In this document: piece by piece, positions 7,968 to 16,537 of the stretch
Layout of the letters: each line of letters opens with the position of its first letter
Numbering within the stretch: the stretch's first letter is position 1
Assembly: GCF_013364195.1 (NCBI RefSeq)
Contig: NZ_CP054918.1
Span: 2,469,001-2,533,000 of the forward strand
Direction: 5' to 3'
DNA length: 64,000 nt
Source: Streptomyces sp. NA04227
GTDB lineage: Bacteria; Actinomycetota; Actinomycetes; Streptomycetales; Streptomycetaceae
Translations under genes and position numbers: made by a program
The notes under the pieces: generated by a model
Told to the model about the DNA's origin: nothing
Seen by the model: the letters and a program-made list of their open reading frames with translations, nothing else
The model's database searches: none

Positions 7968-10631
7968 ATGAGCGACGACGAGCCGCAGCACCGCGAAATC
8001 CCAGACGCAGACAAAGACGCAGGCGCAGGCGCAGGCGCAGAGGCAGACGGAGGTGCAGGCGCAGGCGCGAACGCCGACGCGGGCTCAAAGGCGGGGGCGG
8101 GGGACACAGCCGGAGCGGAGGCGGGCGCGGGCGCGGGTGCAGGTGCGGGCGCGGGTGCAGGTGCGGGCGCGGACGCCAGCGCGGACTCCGGCGCGGAATC
8201 CGGCGCGGACGCGGTCGCCAACGCCGGAGCAGGCGACAAACCCCCCGCCACCCCACAGGGCTGGGCCCCCCGCACCACCCTCGCCCACGACGGCCCCGGC
8301 ACCCCCTCCCCCGACGCGAAACCGAACGGCCGCCCACGACGGACCGGACTGCGACGGCTCGTACCCGCCCTGCGCCTGCTGCTCGGCGCCTTCCTCGGCC
8401 TCATCCTGCTCGGCGCCGGCGCCTTCCTCGCGGGCTACCTCCTCGTCGACATCCCCGCCGCCAACGCCAACGCCACCGCCGAAAGCAACGTCTACCTCTA
8501 CGCCGACGGCAGCCAACTCGCCCGCGACGGAGACGTCAACCGCGAGAACATCCCGCTCTCCCAGGTCCCCGAACACGTCCAGCACAGCGTGCTCGCCGCC
8601 GAGGACCGCGACTTCTACGACGAATCAGCCGTCGACCCCCAAGCCATGGTCCGAGCCGGCTGGAACACCGCCACCGGAAAAGGCCGCCAATCCGGATCCA
8701 CCATCACCCAGCAATACGTGAAGAACTACTACCTGGGCCAGGAACAAACCATCACCCGAAAGTTCAAAGAATTCTTCATCGCCATCAAACTCGACCGCGA
8801 GCAGAGCAAAGAAGAAATCCTGGAGGGCTACCTCAACACCAGCTTCTTCGGCCGCAACTCCTACGGAATCCAGGCCGCCGCCCAGGCCTACTACGGCGTC
8901 GACGCCGCCCACCTGACCCCCGCCCAAGGCGCCTACCTGGCCTCCCTGCTCAACGCACCCAGCGTGTACGACGTCGTCGCCCACCCCCAGAACATGCAAC
9001 GCGCCGTCAACCGCTGGAACTACGTACTCGACGGCATGGTCAAACAGAAATGGCTCAGTCACACCGAACGCGCCGGACTCACCTTCCCCGTCCCGCACCG
9101 CGCCAAAAACAACACCGGCACCGGAATGGCAGGCCAACGCGGCTACATCGTCCGCGCCGTAAAAGACCACCTCGAACAGAACGACATCATCAGCGAAAAG
9201 AAACTCGCCACCGGCGGCCACCGCATCACCACCACACTCCAACGAGGAAAACAGAACGCCCTCGTCAAAGCCGTGAGCGACCAACTCCTCGACTACCGCA
9301 GCGACGACCGGCCCCAGGACCGCACCGTCCGCGTCGGCGGCGCCGCCCTCGACCCGCACACCGGCAAAGTCCTCGCCCTGTACGGCGGCACCGACTACCT
9401 CAAACAATTCGTCAACAACGCCACCCGCCGCGACTACCAAGTCGGCTCCACCTTCAAGCCGTTCGTCTTCACCGCCGCCGTCGAACACCGCTCACGCACC
9501 CACAACGGCCGCCTGATCACCCCACAGACCAAATACGACGGCACCAGCGCCCGCACCGTGCAGGGCTGGACCGGCGAGCACTACGCACCCGAGAACGAGG
9601 ACGACAAGTCCTACGGACACCTCTCCGTAAAGGAAGCCACCGGCAAGTCCGTCAACGCCGTCTACGCCCAGATGGCCGCCGACGTCGGACCACAAAAGGT
9701 CCTCGACACCGCCGTCGCCCTCGGCATCCCCGCCAAAACCCCCGACCTCACCGCCACCCCCTCCCTCGCCCTCGGCACCGCCACCGCCAGCCCCCTCGAC
9801 CTCGCCCAGGCCTACGCCACCCTCGCCGACCACGGCACATACCGCCCGTACTCCCTGGTCACCAAGGTCGCCAAAAAGGGCGAGGACACCATCGAGCCGC
9901 CCCGGCCCAAGGCCCACCAAGCCGTCAGCAGAGGCTCCGCCGACACCACCACCGCCGTCCTGCGCGGCGTCGTCGAGCGCGGCACCGGCACCGCCGCCCA
10001 GACCGCCGGACGCCCCGCCGCGGGCAAGACCGGCACCGCCGAAGAGGACACCGCCGCCTGGTTCGCCGGATACACCCCCGACCTCGCCACCGTCATCTCC
10101 GTCATGGGCCAGGACCCCGACTCGGGCACCCACAAACCCCTCTACGGCGCCCTCGGCCAGGCCCGGATCAACGGCGGCGGCTACCCCGCCGCCATCTGGG
10201 GCCAGTTCACCGAAGCCGCCCTCAGCGGCCGCCCCGTCAAGGACTTCGACCTGCGCCTGGCCCCCGGCGCCACCCGCCCCGACCGCACCGGCCCCGACGA
10301 GGACGAGCACGACGAACACGGCGACCACGACGAACACGGTGAATCCGCGGACGAAGCCCACGACGCCACCGGCCAGGACCAGCACTCCGACGGCACCGGA
10401 ACCCAGGACTCGTCCCGCACCCCCGGCAACCAAGACGGCGGCCGGCCCAGCGAAACCGGCGCAACGGACGACGGCAACGAGGACTCCCAGGGAACCGACC
10501 CCGGCGCCGACCTCGAGGAAAGCGGAGGCGCGGACGACACCGGCGGAACCGGCGACACCGGCCAGGAACAGTCACCCGACGCACCGGCAGGCGGCGCCCT
10601 GCCCTTCTGGCGCCCCGAGAAAGCGGACTGA
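7968..10631 (+). CDS. class A penicillin-binding protein
   Basis: 887 residues. An acidic Ala/Gly/Asp low-complexity cytoplasmic tail (about residues 10-130) precedes one membrane anchor (about 137-163). The GT51 transglycosylase domain follows (AAEDRDFYDE, GSTITQQYVKNYY, then EILEGYLNTSFFG), and then the transpeptidase domain with active Ser in STFK (about 493), SVN (about 560) and KTGT (about 686). The last 110 residues are an Asp/Glu/Gly-rich disordered tail. It polymerises and cross-links peptidoglycan outside the membrane. GGGAG lies about 12 bases before ATG. The open frame upstream of 7968 is not coding-like. Confidence 0.92.
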   Translation: MSDDEPQHREIPDADKDAGAGAGAEADGGAGAGANADAGSKAGAGDTAGAEAGAGAGAGAGAGAGAGADASADSGAESGADAVANAGAGDKPPATPQGWAPRTTLAHDGPGTPSPDAKPNGRPRRTGLRRLVPALRLLLGAFLGLILLGAGAFLAGYLLVDIPAANANATAESNVYLYADGSQLARDGDVNRENIPLSQVPEHVQHSVLAAEDRDFYDESAVDPQAMVRAGWNTATGKGRQSGSTITQQYVKNYYLGQEQTITRKFKEFFIAIKLDREQSKEEILEGYLNTSFFGRNSYGIQAAAQAYYGVDAAHLTPAQGAYLASLLNAPSVYDVVAHPQNMQRAVNRWNYVLDGMVKQKWLSHTERAGLTFPVPHRAKNNTGTGMAGQRGYIVRAVKDHLEQNDIISEKKLATGGHRITTTLQRGKQNALVKAVSDQLLDYRSDDRPQDRTVRVGGAALDPHTGKVLALYGGTDYLKQFVNNATRRDYQVGSTFKPFVFTAAVEHRSRTHNGRLITPQTKYDGTSARTVQGWTGEHYAPENEDDKSYGHLSVKEATGKSVNAVYAQMAADVGPQKVLDTAVALGIPAKTPDLTATPSLALGTATASPLDLAQAYATLADHGTYRPYSLVTKVAKKGEDTIEPPRPKAHQAVSRGSADTTTAVLRGVVERGTGTAAQTAGRPAAGKTGTAEEDTAAWFAGYTPDLATVISVMGQDPDSGTHKPLYGALGQARINGGGYPAAIWGQFTEAALSGRPVKDFDLRLAPGATRPDRTGPDEDEHDEHGDHDEHGESADEAHDATGQDQHSDGTGTQDSSRTPGNQDGGRPSETGATDDGNEDSQGTDPGADLEESGGADDTGGTGDTGQEQSPDAPAGGALPFWRPEKAD

Positions 10632-10655
10632 CGAAAATCCCGAACACGCAAAACG

Positions 10656-10690
10656 AAGTGGGGCCGGTGAGCAGCTCACCGGCCCCACTT
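10656..10690. terminator. strong terminator after the PBP gene
   Basis: Perfect 17-bp inverted repeat (10656-10672 with 10674-10690) with a one-base centre, 25 bases after the stop codon. It lacks a T-run, as is common in Streptomyces. Confidence 0.85.
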
Positions 10691-10785
10691 CACGGACTGA
10701 GAAACAGAAAAAGACTGGCAGAAACGGACTGCCAGAAAGCAACAGACTGACAGGAACAGGAACAGGAACAGACTGCCGGACGCGT

Positions 10786-10830
10786 CAGAGACAAAGACCT
10801 CAGAGATAGAGACCTCAGAGATAAAGACCC
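10786..10830. repeat. 15-bp tandem repeat triplicating a gene end
   Basis: Three 15-bp units (10786, 10801, 10816). On the minus strand each reads in frame as four codons plus TGA, so the last four codons and stop of the GroES-like gene are repeated twice downstream of the real stop. Confidence 0.88.
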
Positions 10831-11156
10831 GTGGAGTCCTGCGAACCCTCGAACCGGTCCGCCGCCACCGCGTGCACGTCGCGCTCCCGCATCAATACGT
10901 AGGCCACACCGCGCACCTCGACCTCGGCCCGGTCCTCCGGATCGAACAGGACACGGTCACCCGCCTCCACGGTCCGTACGTTCTGACCGACCGCGACCAC
11001 CACGGCCCAGGCCAGGCGCCGGCCCACCGCCGCCGTGGCGGGGATCAGAATGCCGCCACCCGAACGCCGCTCGCCCTCGGCCGAGTCCTGCCGTACGAGC
11101 ACCCGGTCGTGCAGCATCCGGATGGGCAACTTGTCGTGCTGGGAGTTCTCGCTCAC
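10815..11156 (-). CDS. GroES-like co-chaperone
   Basis: 113 residues. Matches the Cpn10 fold from residue 10: LPIRMLHDRVLVRQD, the mobile-loop region ERRSGGGILIPA, GDRVLFDPED and a closing YVLMRERDVHAV. It is more divergent than the canonical GroES encoded with GroEL, and no GroEL gene is nearby, so it is probably a secondary GroES paralog of uncertain partner. Start GTG 11156. The coding end lies in a 15-bp tandem repeat. Confidence 0.8.
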   Translation of the reverse strand: MSENSQHDKLPIRMLHDRVLVRQDSAEGERRSGGGILIPATAAVGRRLAWAVVVAVGQNVRTVEAGDRVLFDPEDRAEVEVRGVAYVLMRERDVHAVAADRFEGSQDSTGLYL

Positions 11157-11200
11157 GTCACCGAACCTACCTGCCCGAACAGCCCGCCCACCCGGCCGGG

Positions 11201-11515
11201 TCAGCCCCTGCGGCGCCGTACGAGAACCAGCGAGGTCACTCCGACGACGACAACGGCGGCCGGGATGACCCGTTCGAGCCGCGGCTGCCCCTCGTCCGAG
11301 ACGAACCTGGCACGCACCGAGGAGACGGCACGGTTGGCGGCCACGTAGGCACGGCCCAGGGTGTGGTCGACACGGGCCGCGATCCCGGCCTTCGCGTCAC
11401 CGATGATCGTCTTCGGGTGCACACGCACACCGATCTCGTCCAGCGTCTCGGCAAGCGTCACGCGCCTGCTCTTGATGTCCGCCTCGATCTGCGCGGGAGT
11501 CCTGGCATCCGACAC
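11201..11515 (-). CDS. DUF3618 domain protein
   Basis: 104 residues. The N-terminal half has the DUF3618 signature (RTPAQIEADIKSRR followed by LAETLDEIGVRVHPK), then a linker and one C-terminal membrane helix ending in a positive RRRRG anchor. GTG 11515 has GGAGG six bases upstream. DUF3618 proteins are small membrane-associated actinobacterial proteins of unknown function. The gene is divergent from bcp. Confidence 0.85.
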   Translation of the reverse strand: MSDARTPAQIEADIKSRRVTLAETLDEIGVRVHPKTIIGDAKAGIAARVDHTLGRAYVAANRAVSSVRARFVSDEGQPRLERVIPAAVVVVGVTSLVLVRRRRG

Positions 11516-11680
11516 CGGGCTGCCTCCGTGGTCGTCGTCGGTCGTTGTCCGAAATTTTTCTACTGGACAGTCTGTCAGCTCCACCGCGACCGCACCCCTC
11601 GGCACCCCCCATTGCCCGCGGCTTACCCTCGACCGGTAACCCTGTCCCGGGGCCCAAGGCCCCCCTGCGAGGAGTCCGAC

Positions 11681-12157
11681 ATGAGCGAGCGACTGCAGCC
11701 CGGCGACACCGCCCCCGACTTCACCCTGCCCGACGCCGACGGCACCAGCGTCTCCCTCGCCGACCACAAGGGCCGCAAAACGATCGTCTACTTCTACCCC
11801 GCCGCCCTCACCCCCGGCTGCACCAAGCAGGCCTGCGACTTCACCGACAACCTCCAGCTCCTCGCCGACTCCGGCTACGACGTCCTCGGCATCTCCCCCG
11901 ACAAGCCGGAAAAACTCGCCAAATTCCGCGACAAGGAAAGCCTCAAGATCACCCTCCTCGCCGACCCCGACAAGTCCGTCCTCACGGCCTACGGCGCCTT
12001 CGGCGAGAAGAAGCTCTACGGCAAGACGGTCACCGGAGTCATCCGCTCCACCGTCGTCGTGGACGAGGAGGGCAAGGTCGAGCGGGCGCTGTACAACGTG
12101 CGGGCTACGGGGCATGTGGCCAAGATCCTCAAGGACTTGGGGATCGCTACGGGCTGA
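11681..12157 (+). CDS. bcp: peroxiredoxin, Bcp/PrxQ type
   Basis: 158 residues, thioredoxin fold. It reduces hydrogen peroxide and organic peroxides. The peroxidatic Cys is in the block YFYPAALTPGCTKQACDF, with a second Cys five residues later as the resolving Cys (atypical 2-Cys arrangement). The conserved Thr of the TxxC site is present. ATG follows CGAGGAG. The gene ends in a UUCG-loop terminator. Confidence 0.92.
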   Translation: MSERLQPGDTAPDFTLPDADGTSVSLADHKGRKTIVYFYPAALTPGCTKQACDFTDNLQLLADSGYDVLGISPDKPEKLAKFRDKESLKITLLADPDKSVLTAYGAFGEKKLYGKTVTGVIRSTVVVDEEGKVERALYNVRATGHVAKILKDLGIATG

Positions 12158-12186
12158 GCGGGCGACCCCCTTGCCCTCCGCATCCG

Positions 12187-12222
12187 TACGAAACGGCCTG
12201 CCTTCGGGCGGGCCGTTTCGTA
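12187..12222. terminator. terminator with UUCG tetraloop
   Basis: 16-bp near-perfect stem (12187-12202 with 12207-12222, one G-T pair) closed by TTCG, 30 bases after the bcp stop. Confidence 0.88.
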
Positions 12223-12330
12223 TGGGCAAGGGACGGGCGCGAAACCATCCGGTCACGTGGCGTAACCAACGGACGGTCGCATCGTTAATTCGTTCGAGGT
12301 CACGAACATACGGCCGGAACGGAGAACGTG

Positions 12331-12948
12331 ATGAGAGCCCGCTACACCCCTGAGCTACTGGCAGCAGCAGCCCGGGAGACGGACAACTGGGATGACGCGG
12401 TGAGGTTTTGCGGTGGGATACCGACACCGGGGAGCAAGGACTGCATGCGCCGCAGAATGGCCGCGGCAGGCATCAGCACCGCGCACTTCCGCAAGGGATG
12501 GGCGCGTCACACGGAGGAGAAACTGCGTGAGGCAGTAGCCGAGTCAACGTCCGTGAAGGGGGTCGTCAAGAAGCTGGGCATCAGCCCTGTCGGAGGAAAC
12601 CAGGCGCATATCGGCCGTCGAATAGCGGCGCTCGGCATCGACACCTCGCACTTCATGCCCGGGACGCCCACCCGCCGCAAGTCTGCCGACCTGCTTTCCT
12701 TGCGCACGCCAGACCATGGTCGGACACCCGGCCAGCGGCTGAAGCCCAGAATGCTGGCGCTCGGCATCGCGGAAGTCTGTGCCTTCTGCGGGACCGGCCC
12801 CGAGTGGAACGGGAAGCCACTACGGCTGGAAGTCGACCACATCAACGGTGAGTGGTGGGACAACCGTAAAGAGAACTTGCGGCTCCTGTGCCCCAACTGC
12901 CATGCCGTGACGGACACTTACCGCGGCCGCAAGAGGTCGTCCGGATGA
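12331..12948 (+). CDS. HNH endonuclease with two helix-turn-helix-like repeats
   Basis: 205 residues. The N-terminal half holds two related units of about 42 residues (about 7-50 and 70-110); the second contains STSVKGVVKKLGIS and ends GIDTSHF, while the first ends GISTAHF. They look like a DNA-binding helix-turn-helix module. The C-terminal HNH domain has CAFC, LEVDHINGEWWDN, ENLRLLCPNCH, with all four zinc Cys and the catalytic DH. ATG 12331 is preferred over GTG 12328 because GGAG is six bases before it. GC content is visibly below that of its neighbours. It overlaps the next HNH gene by four bases (ATGA). Family: possible homing-type or defence nuclease; role unknown. Confidence 0.82.
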   Translation: MRARYTPELLAAAARETDNWDDAVRFCGGIPTPGSKDCMRRRMAAAGISTAHFRKGWARHTEEKLREAVAESTSVKGVVKKLGISPVGGNQAHIGRRIAALGIDTSHFMPGTPTRRKSADLLSLRTPDHGRTPGQRLKPRMLALGIAEVCAFCGTGPEWNGKPLRLEVDHINGEWWDNRKENLRLLCPNCHAVTDTYRGRKRSSG

Positions 12949-13469
12949 AGGGCATCGACACCCCGCAATCCCACAAGGCCCGGAAGCGCCAAAAGCTCTT
13001 ACCTCGGGAGCCGTTGGCGAAAGCAGTCACCGACTCGACGAGCATCGCGGCCGTAGTTCGCCATCTCGGCCTCGTCGAGTCACAGTCGACAAGGCGCCAG
13101 GTCAAAGCATCCATCGAGGCACAAGGCCTGTGCACCGATCACTTCACGGGACAGGGGCACCGACGCGGAACCGTCTCGCCCACACGCAAGACGGCGGGCG
13201 AGATTCTTGTGAAGCTGGGGCCGAACTCCCCCAGAACCAAAACCCTCCAACTGCGACGTGCGCTCGACGATCGGGGCGTGGCCCACGAATGCGCCCTGTG
13301 CGGCTTGGGAGAGACATGGCAGGGTCGTCGGTTGGTGCTTGAAGTCGATCACGTCAACGGGGACCGGTGGGACAACAGGCTGGAGAACCTGCGCTACTTG
13401 TGCCCCTCTTGCCACAGTCAAACTGTCACCTTCAGCCGCCCACCGTCCCCTTCCCACGGGGGCACCTGA
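12945..13469 (+). CDS. HNH endonuclease, paralog of the preceding gene
   Basis: 174 residues. It has one copy of the helix-turn-helix-like unit (STSIAAVVRHLGLV, ending GLCTDHF) and an HNH domain (CALC, LEVDHVNGDRWDN, ENLRYLCPSCH). It is clearly paralogous to the upstream protein, with one unit fewer. Codon 19 is TTA (12999-13001), the codon read in Streptomyces by the developmentally regulated bldA tRNA, so full translation may be limited to late growth. Translation is coupled to the upstream gene. A tRNA-Leu gene begins 58 bases downstream. Confidence 0.82.
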   Translation: MKGIDTPQSHKARKRQKLLPREPLAKAVTDSTSIAAVVRHLGLVESQSTRRQVKASIEAQGLCTDHFTGQGHRRGTVSPTRKTAGEILVKLGPNSPRTKTLQLRRALDDRGVAHECALCGLGETWQGRRLVLEVDHVNGDRWDNRLENLRYLCPSCHSQTVTFSRPPSPSHGGT

Positions 13470-13527
13470 CCACCGACGTCCCACCACCTCGCCCCCTGTC
13501 GAAGAGTTACCATGCCTGACAGCACAC

Positions 13528-13612
13528 GCGGCCGTTGCTGAATTGGCATAAGCGGGCGTTTTAGGGGCGTCTGGGGTAATCCCCCGTGTGGGTTCGAGTC
13601 CCACCGGCCGCA
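13528..13612 (+). tRNA. tRNA-Leu (anticodon UAG)
   Basis: 85-nt class II tRNA. The acceptor GCGGCCG pairs with CGGCCGC, the D-arm contains GAATTGGCATA, the anticodon loop is TTTAGGG giving UAG, the variable arm is long (GGGG-TAAT-CCCC), and the T-loop is TTCGAGT. Discriminator A; CCA is not encoded. Confidence 0.95.
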
Positions 13613-13618
13613 TCGGAC

Positions 13619-13648
13619 AAGGTCCCGTCTCGCAGGAGACGGGACCTT
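13619..13648. terminator. bidirectional terminator between tRNA-Leu and rdgB
   Basis: Perfect 13-bp stem (13619-13631 with 13636-13648), GCAG loop, followed on the plus strand by TTATTCTTTT. It serves the tRNA and probably the converging rdgB gene. Confidence 0.9.
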
Positions 13649-13663
13649 ATTCTTTTGCGCCTG

Positions 13664-14266
13664 CTACCCCACCAACTCCCCCACCACAGGCACCAACGCC
13701 CGGAACGCCTTCCCCCGATGGCTGATCGCGTTCTTCTCCTCGGGGGTCAGTTCCGCGCAGGTGCGGCTCTCGCCGTCCGGCTGGAGGATCGGGTCGTAGC
13801 CGAAGCCGTTGCTGCCGGAGGGTGCGGTGCGCAGGGTGCCGCGCAGGCGGCCCTCGACGACGCGTTCGGTGCCGTCGGGGAGGGCGAGGGCGGCGGCGCA
13901 GGCGAAGTGGGCGCCGCGGTGTTCGGCGGGTACGTCGGACAGTTGGGCGAGGAGCAGGTCGAGGTTGGCGCGGTCGTCGCCGTGGGTGCCGGACCAGCGG
14001 GCGGAGAAGATGCCGGGGGCGCCGCCGAGGACGTCGACGCACAGGCCGGAGTCGTCGGCGACGGCGGGCAGGCCGGTGGCGCGGGCGAGGGCGTGCGCTT
14101 TGAGGAGGGAGTTCTCGGCGAAGGTGACGCCGGTTTCCTTGACGTCGGGGAGGTCCGGGTAGGCGTCGGCGCCGACGAGTTCGTGGGGGAGTCCGGCGTG
14201 CGCGAGGATCGCCCTGAGTTCGGTGATCTTTCCGGTGTTGCGGGTGGCGAGGATCAGGCGGGTCAT
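13664..14266 (-). CDS. rdgB: XTP/dITP diphosphatase (RdgB/HAM1 family)
   Basis: 200 residues, the usual family length. It hydrolyses non-canonical purine nucleoside triphosphates (dITP, XTP) to monophosphates, keeping them out of DNA and RNA. Diagnostic motifs: LATRNTGKITEL at the N-terminus, TFAENSLLKA, ADDSGLCVDVLGGAPGIFSARW and the C-terminal FGYDPI and SHRGKAF. ATG 14266. rph is encoded nearby on the same strand, a pairing common in bacteria, here with one small gene between them. Confidence 0.94.
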   Translation of the reverse strand: MTRLILATRNTGKITELRAILAHAGLPHELVGADAYPDLPDVKETGVTFAENSLLKAHALARATGLPAVADDSGLCVDVLGGAPGIFSARWSGTHGDDRANLDLLLAQLSDVPAEHRGAHFACAAALALPDGTERVVEGRLRGTLRTAPSGSNGFGYDPILQPDGESRTCAELTPEEKNAISHRGKAFRALVPVVGELVG

Positions 14267-14309
14267 GGGGCCAGTATCGGGGGCGGCGGGGCGGGCGGGG
14301 CTCCGGGGC

Positions 14310-14470
14310 TCCGCCCTGTCCGTGTCCGCCGCCGCGTCCGCTGCCTTCGCCATGTGCGCGGCCCTCGCCGCGTCCGCTGCCCTCGCTGTGTCTGCGGCCC
14401 CCACCGCGTCCGCTGCCCGCTGTGTCTGCGGCCCCGCCGCGCCCGTGGCCCTCGCCGCTCCCCCGCGTCC
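14310..14470. repeat. degenerate GC-rich repeats upstream of rdgB
   Basis: Imperfect copies of a roughly 18-bp unit resembling CTCGCCGCGTCCGCTGCC, filling the gap between rdgB and the small secreted-protein gene. No supportable gene lies in it. Confidence 0.6.
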
Positions 14471-14478
14471 GCCTGCTG

Positions 14479-14874
14479 TTACGGGGTGCAGACCTTGGTG
14501 AGTTCGCCTGCCGCGTCGGTGACGGGGCTGATGTCGGGGGTCTCGTCGCCGTTCTTGATGGCGGTGCGGACGTTGCCGACGGCTTCGTTCAGGTCGTCGA
14601 CGGCCTTGTTGACGTCGCTGTCGTCCGTCTTGTCGCCGATCTCGTCGAGGTTCTTCTCGATGTCGTCGAGGGCCTGGTCGGCCTTCAGCGGGTCGTTGGC
14701 CGCGGTCTCGACCGCCTGCTGGAGGTCGGTGACGCTGTCGGCTATGGCGTCGGCGGTCTGGACGCAGTCCAGGGCCTTGTCGAGCGCACTGCAACCGACC
14801 GCTGCGGGTGTCAGCAGTGCGACGCTCGCGAAGACGACGGTGGCGATAACGGTGCGGCTACGGCGCGTGGCCAT
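14479..14874 (-). CDS. small secreted or lipid-anchored helical protein
   Basis: 131 residues. A basic start (MATRRSRT) and hydrophobic segment lead to AAVGC at residue 28, a plausible though weak lipobox. The mature part is mostly acidic helix (repeated Asp/Ala/Leu heptad-like pattern) with a final Cys near the C-terminus. I do not recognise a characterised family. It sits between rph and rdgB on the same strand. It could be an exported protein with a disulfide instead of a lipoprotein, since mature Cys residues occur near both ends. Confidence 0.75.
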   Translation of the reverse strand: MATRRSRTVIATVVFASVALLTPAAVGCSALDKALDCVQTADAIADSVTDLQQAVETAANDPLKADQALDDIEKNLDEIGDKTDDSDVNKAVDDLNEAVGNVRTAIKNGDETPDISPVTDAAGELTKVCTP

Positions 14875-15085
14875 GTCGGCGGTCCCTCCCAGGTAACGGA
14901 CGCGGGCGCCGCACTGGCCGCGTGCGCTCGCATCTGTAGAAACGCGCCACGGCTCTTCTTGGTTGCCTTTTTACTGTTGTGGTTTTGCTGTGCGGAGGCT
15001 TTGTGGGCGCGCGGGGAGCGTGTTCTCCCGGGTTGCACCTATTGGTTCCCCGGGTCGGCGCTTCGTCGGCGGTTCCGTGGTTCGG

Positions 15086-15148
15086 CCGGGCTTGCCGTCC
15101 GCCGGGTCTGCCGCCGTGTGTGGCAGACCCGGCGGACGGCAAGCCCGG
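15086..15148. terminator. 27-bp perfect inverted repeat after rph
   Basis: Arms 15086-15112 and 15122-15148 are perfectly complementary with a 9-base loop. It lies about 90 bases beyond the rph stop and is exceptionally stable, probably a terminator. The 366-bp gap (14875-15240) has no supportable gene. Confidence 0.8.
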
Positions 15149-15180
15149 GCCGGGGGCCGGGACTTGAAAGTGAGTCACCA

Positions 15181-15240
15181 CCTGAACCAGGACCTGAACC
15201 GGGACCTGAAGCAGGCCATGAACCAGGACCTGGACCTGGC
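15181..15240. repeat. five 12-bp tandem repeats abutting the rph stop
   Basis: Five units of the form CCTGAACCAGGA (15181, 15193, 15205, 15217, 15229), ending at the base before the rph stop codon. Confidence 0.85.
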
Positions 15241-15975
<735 letters not shown>

Positions 15976-16095
15976 GGAAGGGAGCGTATCCGTCGTGCGG
16001 GGTGTGGTTTTACGCCGCCTGTGGGTGGGCCCCGCCGCGGTGGGGGCGGGGCCCGTCTCATGGGCTTGTGGCGTACGTGCTGCTGCTCTCGGTGC

Positions 16096-16329
16096 TCACA
16101 TCATGTCTTCGATGTCGGCTGCGACCCGGTCGGCGTCGCTGCCGACGACGATCTGTACGGCGTCGCCCATGACGACGACGCCGTGCGCGCCTGCCGCCTT
16201 GAGGGCGGCGTCGTCGACGTTCTCCCGGTGTTCGACCTCGGCGCGTACGCGGGTCACGCAGCCCTCGACCTCGACGATGTTGTCGAGTCCGCCCAGTCCG
16301 GCGACGATCTTCTCTGCCTTGGTGGCCAT
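16096..16329 (-). CDS. nagF: PTS glucose/N-acetylglucosamine EIIB component
   Basis: 77 residues, a free-standing EIIB domain. It passes phosphate from EIIA to incoming sugar via the Cys in VEGCVTRVRAEV, the classic phosphocysteine site. The context (upstream of rph) matches, from memory, the S. coelicolor N-acetylglucosamine EIIB gene, hence the symbol, held with moderate certainty. The EIIC permease genes expected next to it are not in this window. I saw no clear DasR operator (TGGTCTAGACCA-like) upstream. Confidence 0.85.
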   Translation of the reverse strand: MATKAEKIVAGLGGLDNIVEVEGCVTRVRAEVEHRENVDDAALKAAGAHGVVVMGDAVQIVVGSDADRVAADIEDMM

Positions 16330-16429
16330 GGTGTGCTCCGACCGTTCGGGGGCCCGCCTCACGGGGTCCGTTTTGTCACGGTAACCCAGGGTTGGCACCG
16401 GTCACATCTCGCCGCTTGCTCTCGGGCCC

Positions 16430-16532
16430 CCGGTCGTCTGCCGCCTGCCGTCTGCCGTCTGCCACCTGTTGTCTGACGTCTGCCGCCGGTTGTCTGCCGC
16501 CCGTCGTCTGCCGTCTGTTGTCCGTCGCCGCT
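16430..16532. repeat. degenerate 7-bp repeat array (GTCTGCC-type)
   Basis: About twelve imperfect copies of a heptamer near CGTCTGC/GTCTGCC fill the space between the EIIB gene and the MBL-fold gene. On the minus strand it reads as a GRRQT-type repeat but no start or ribosome site supports a gene. Confidence 0.7.
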
Positions 16533-16537
16533 TCCGG

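Noticed and set aside
7826..10342. 838-codon plus-strand ORF overlapping the PBP gene
   Set aside because: Almost purely Arg/Pro/His-rich frame shadow of the PBP gene.
12187..12222. A riboswitch or sRNA ahead of the HNH genes
   Set aside because: A simple UUCG hairpin immediately after bcp is fully explained as a terminator.
16430..16532. CRISPR array
   Set aside because: Units are 7 bp and contiguous with no spacers.
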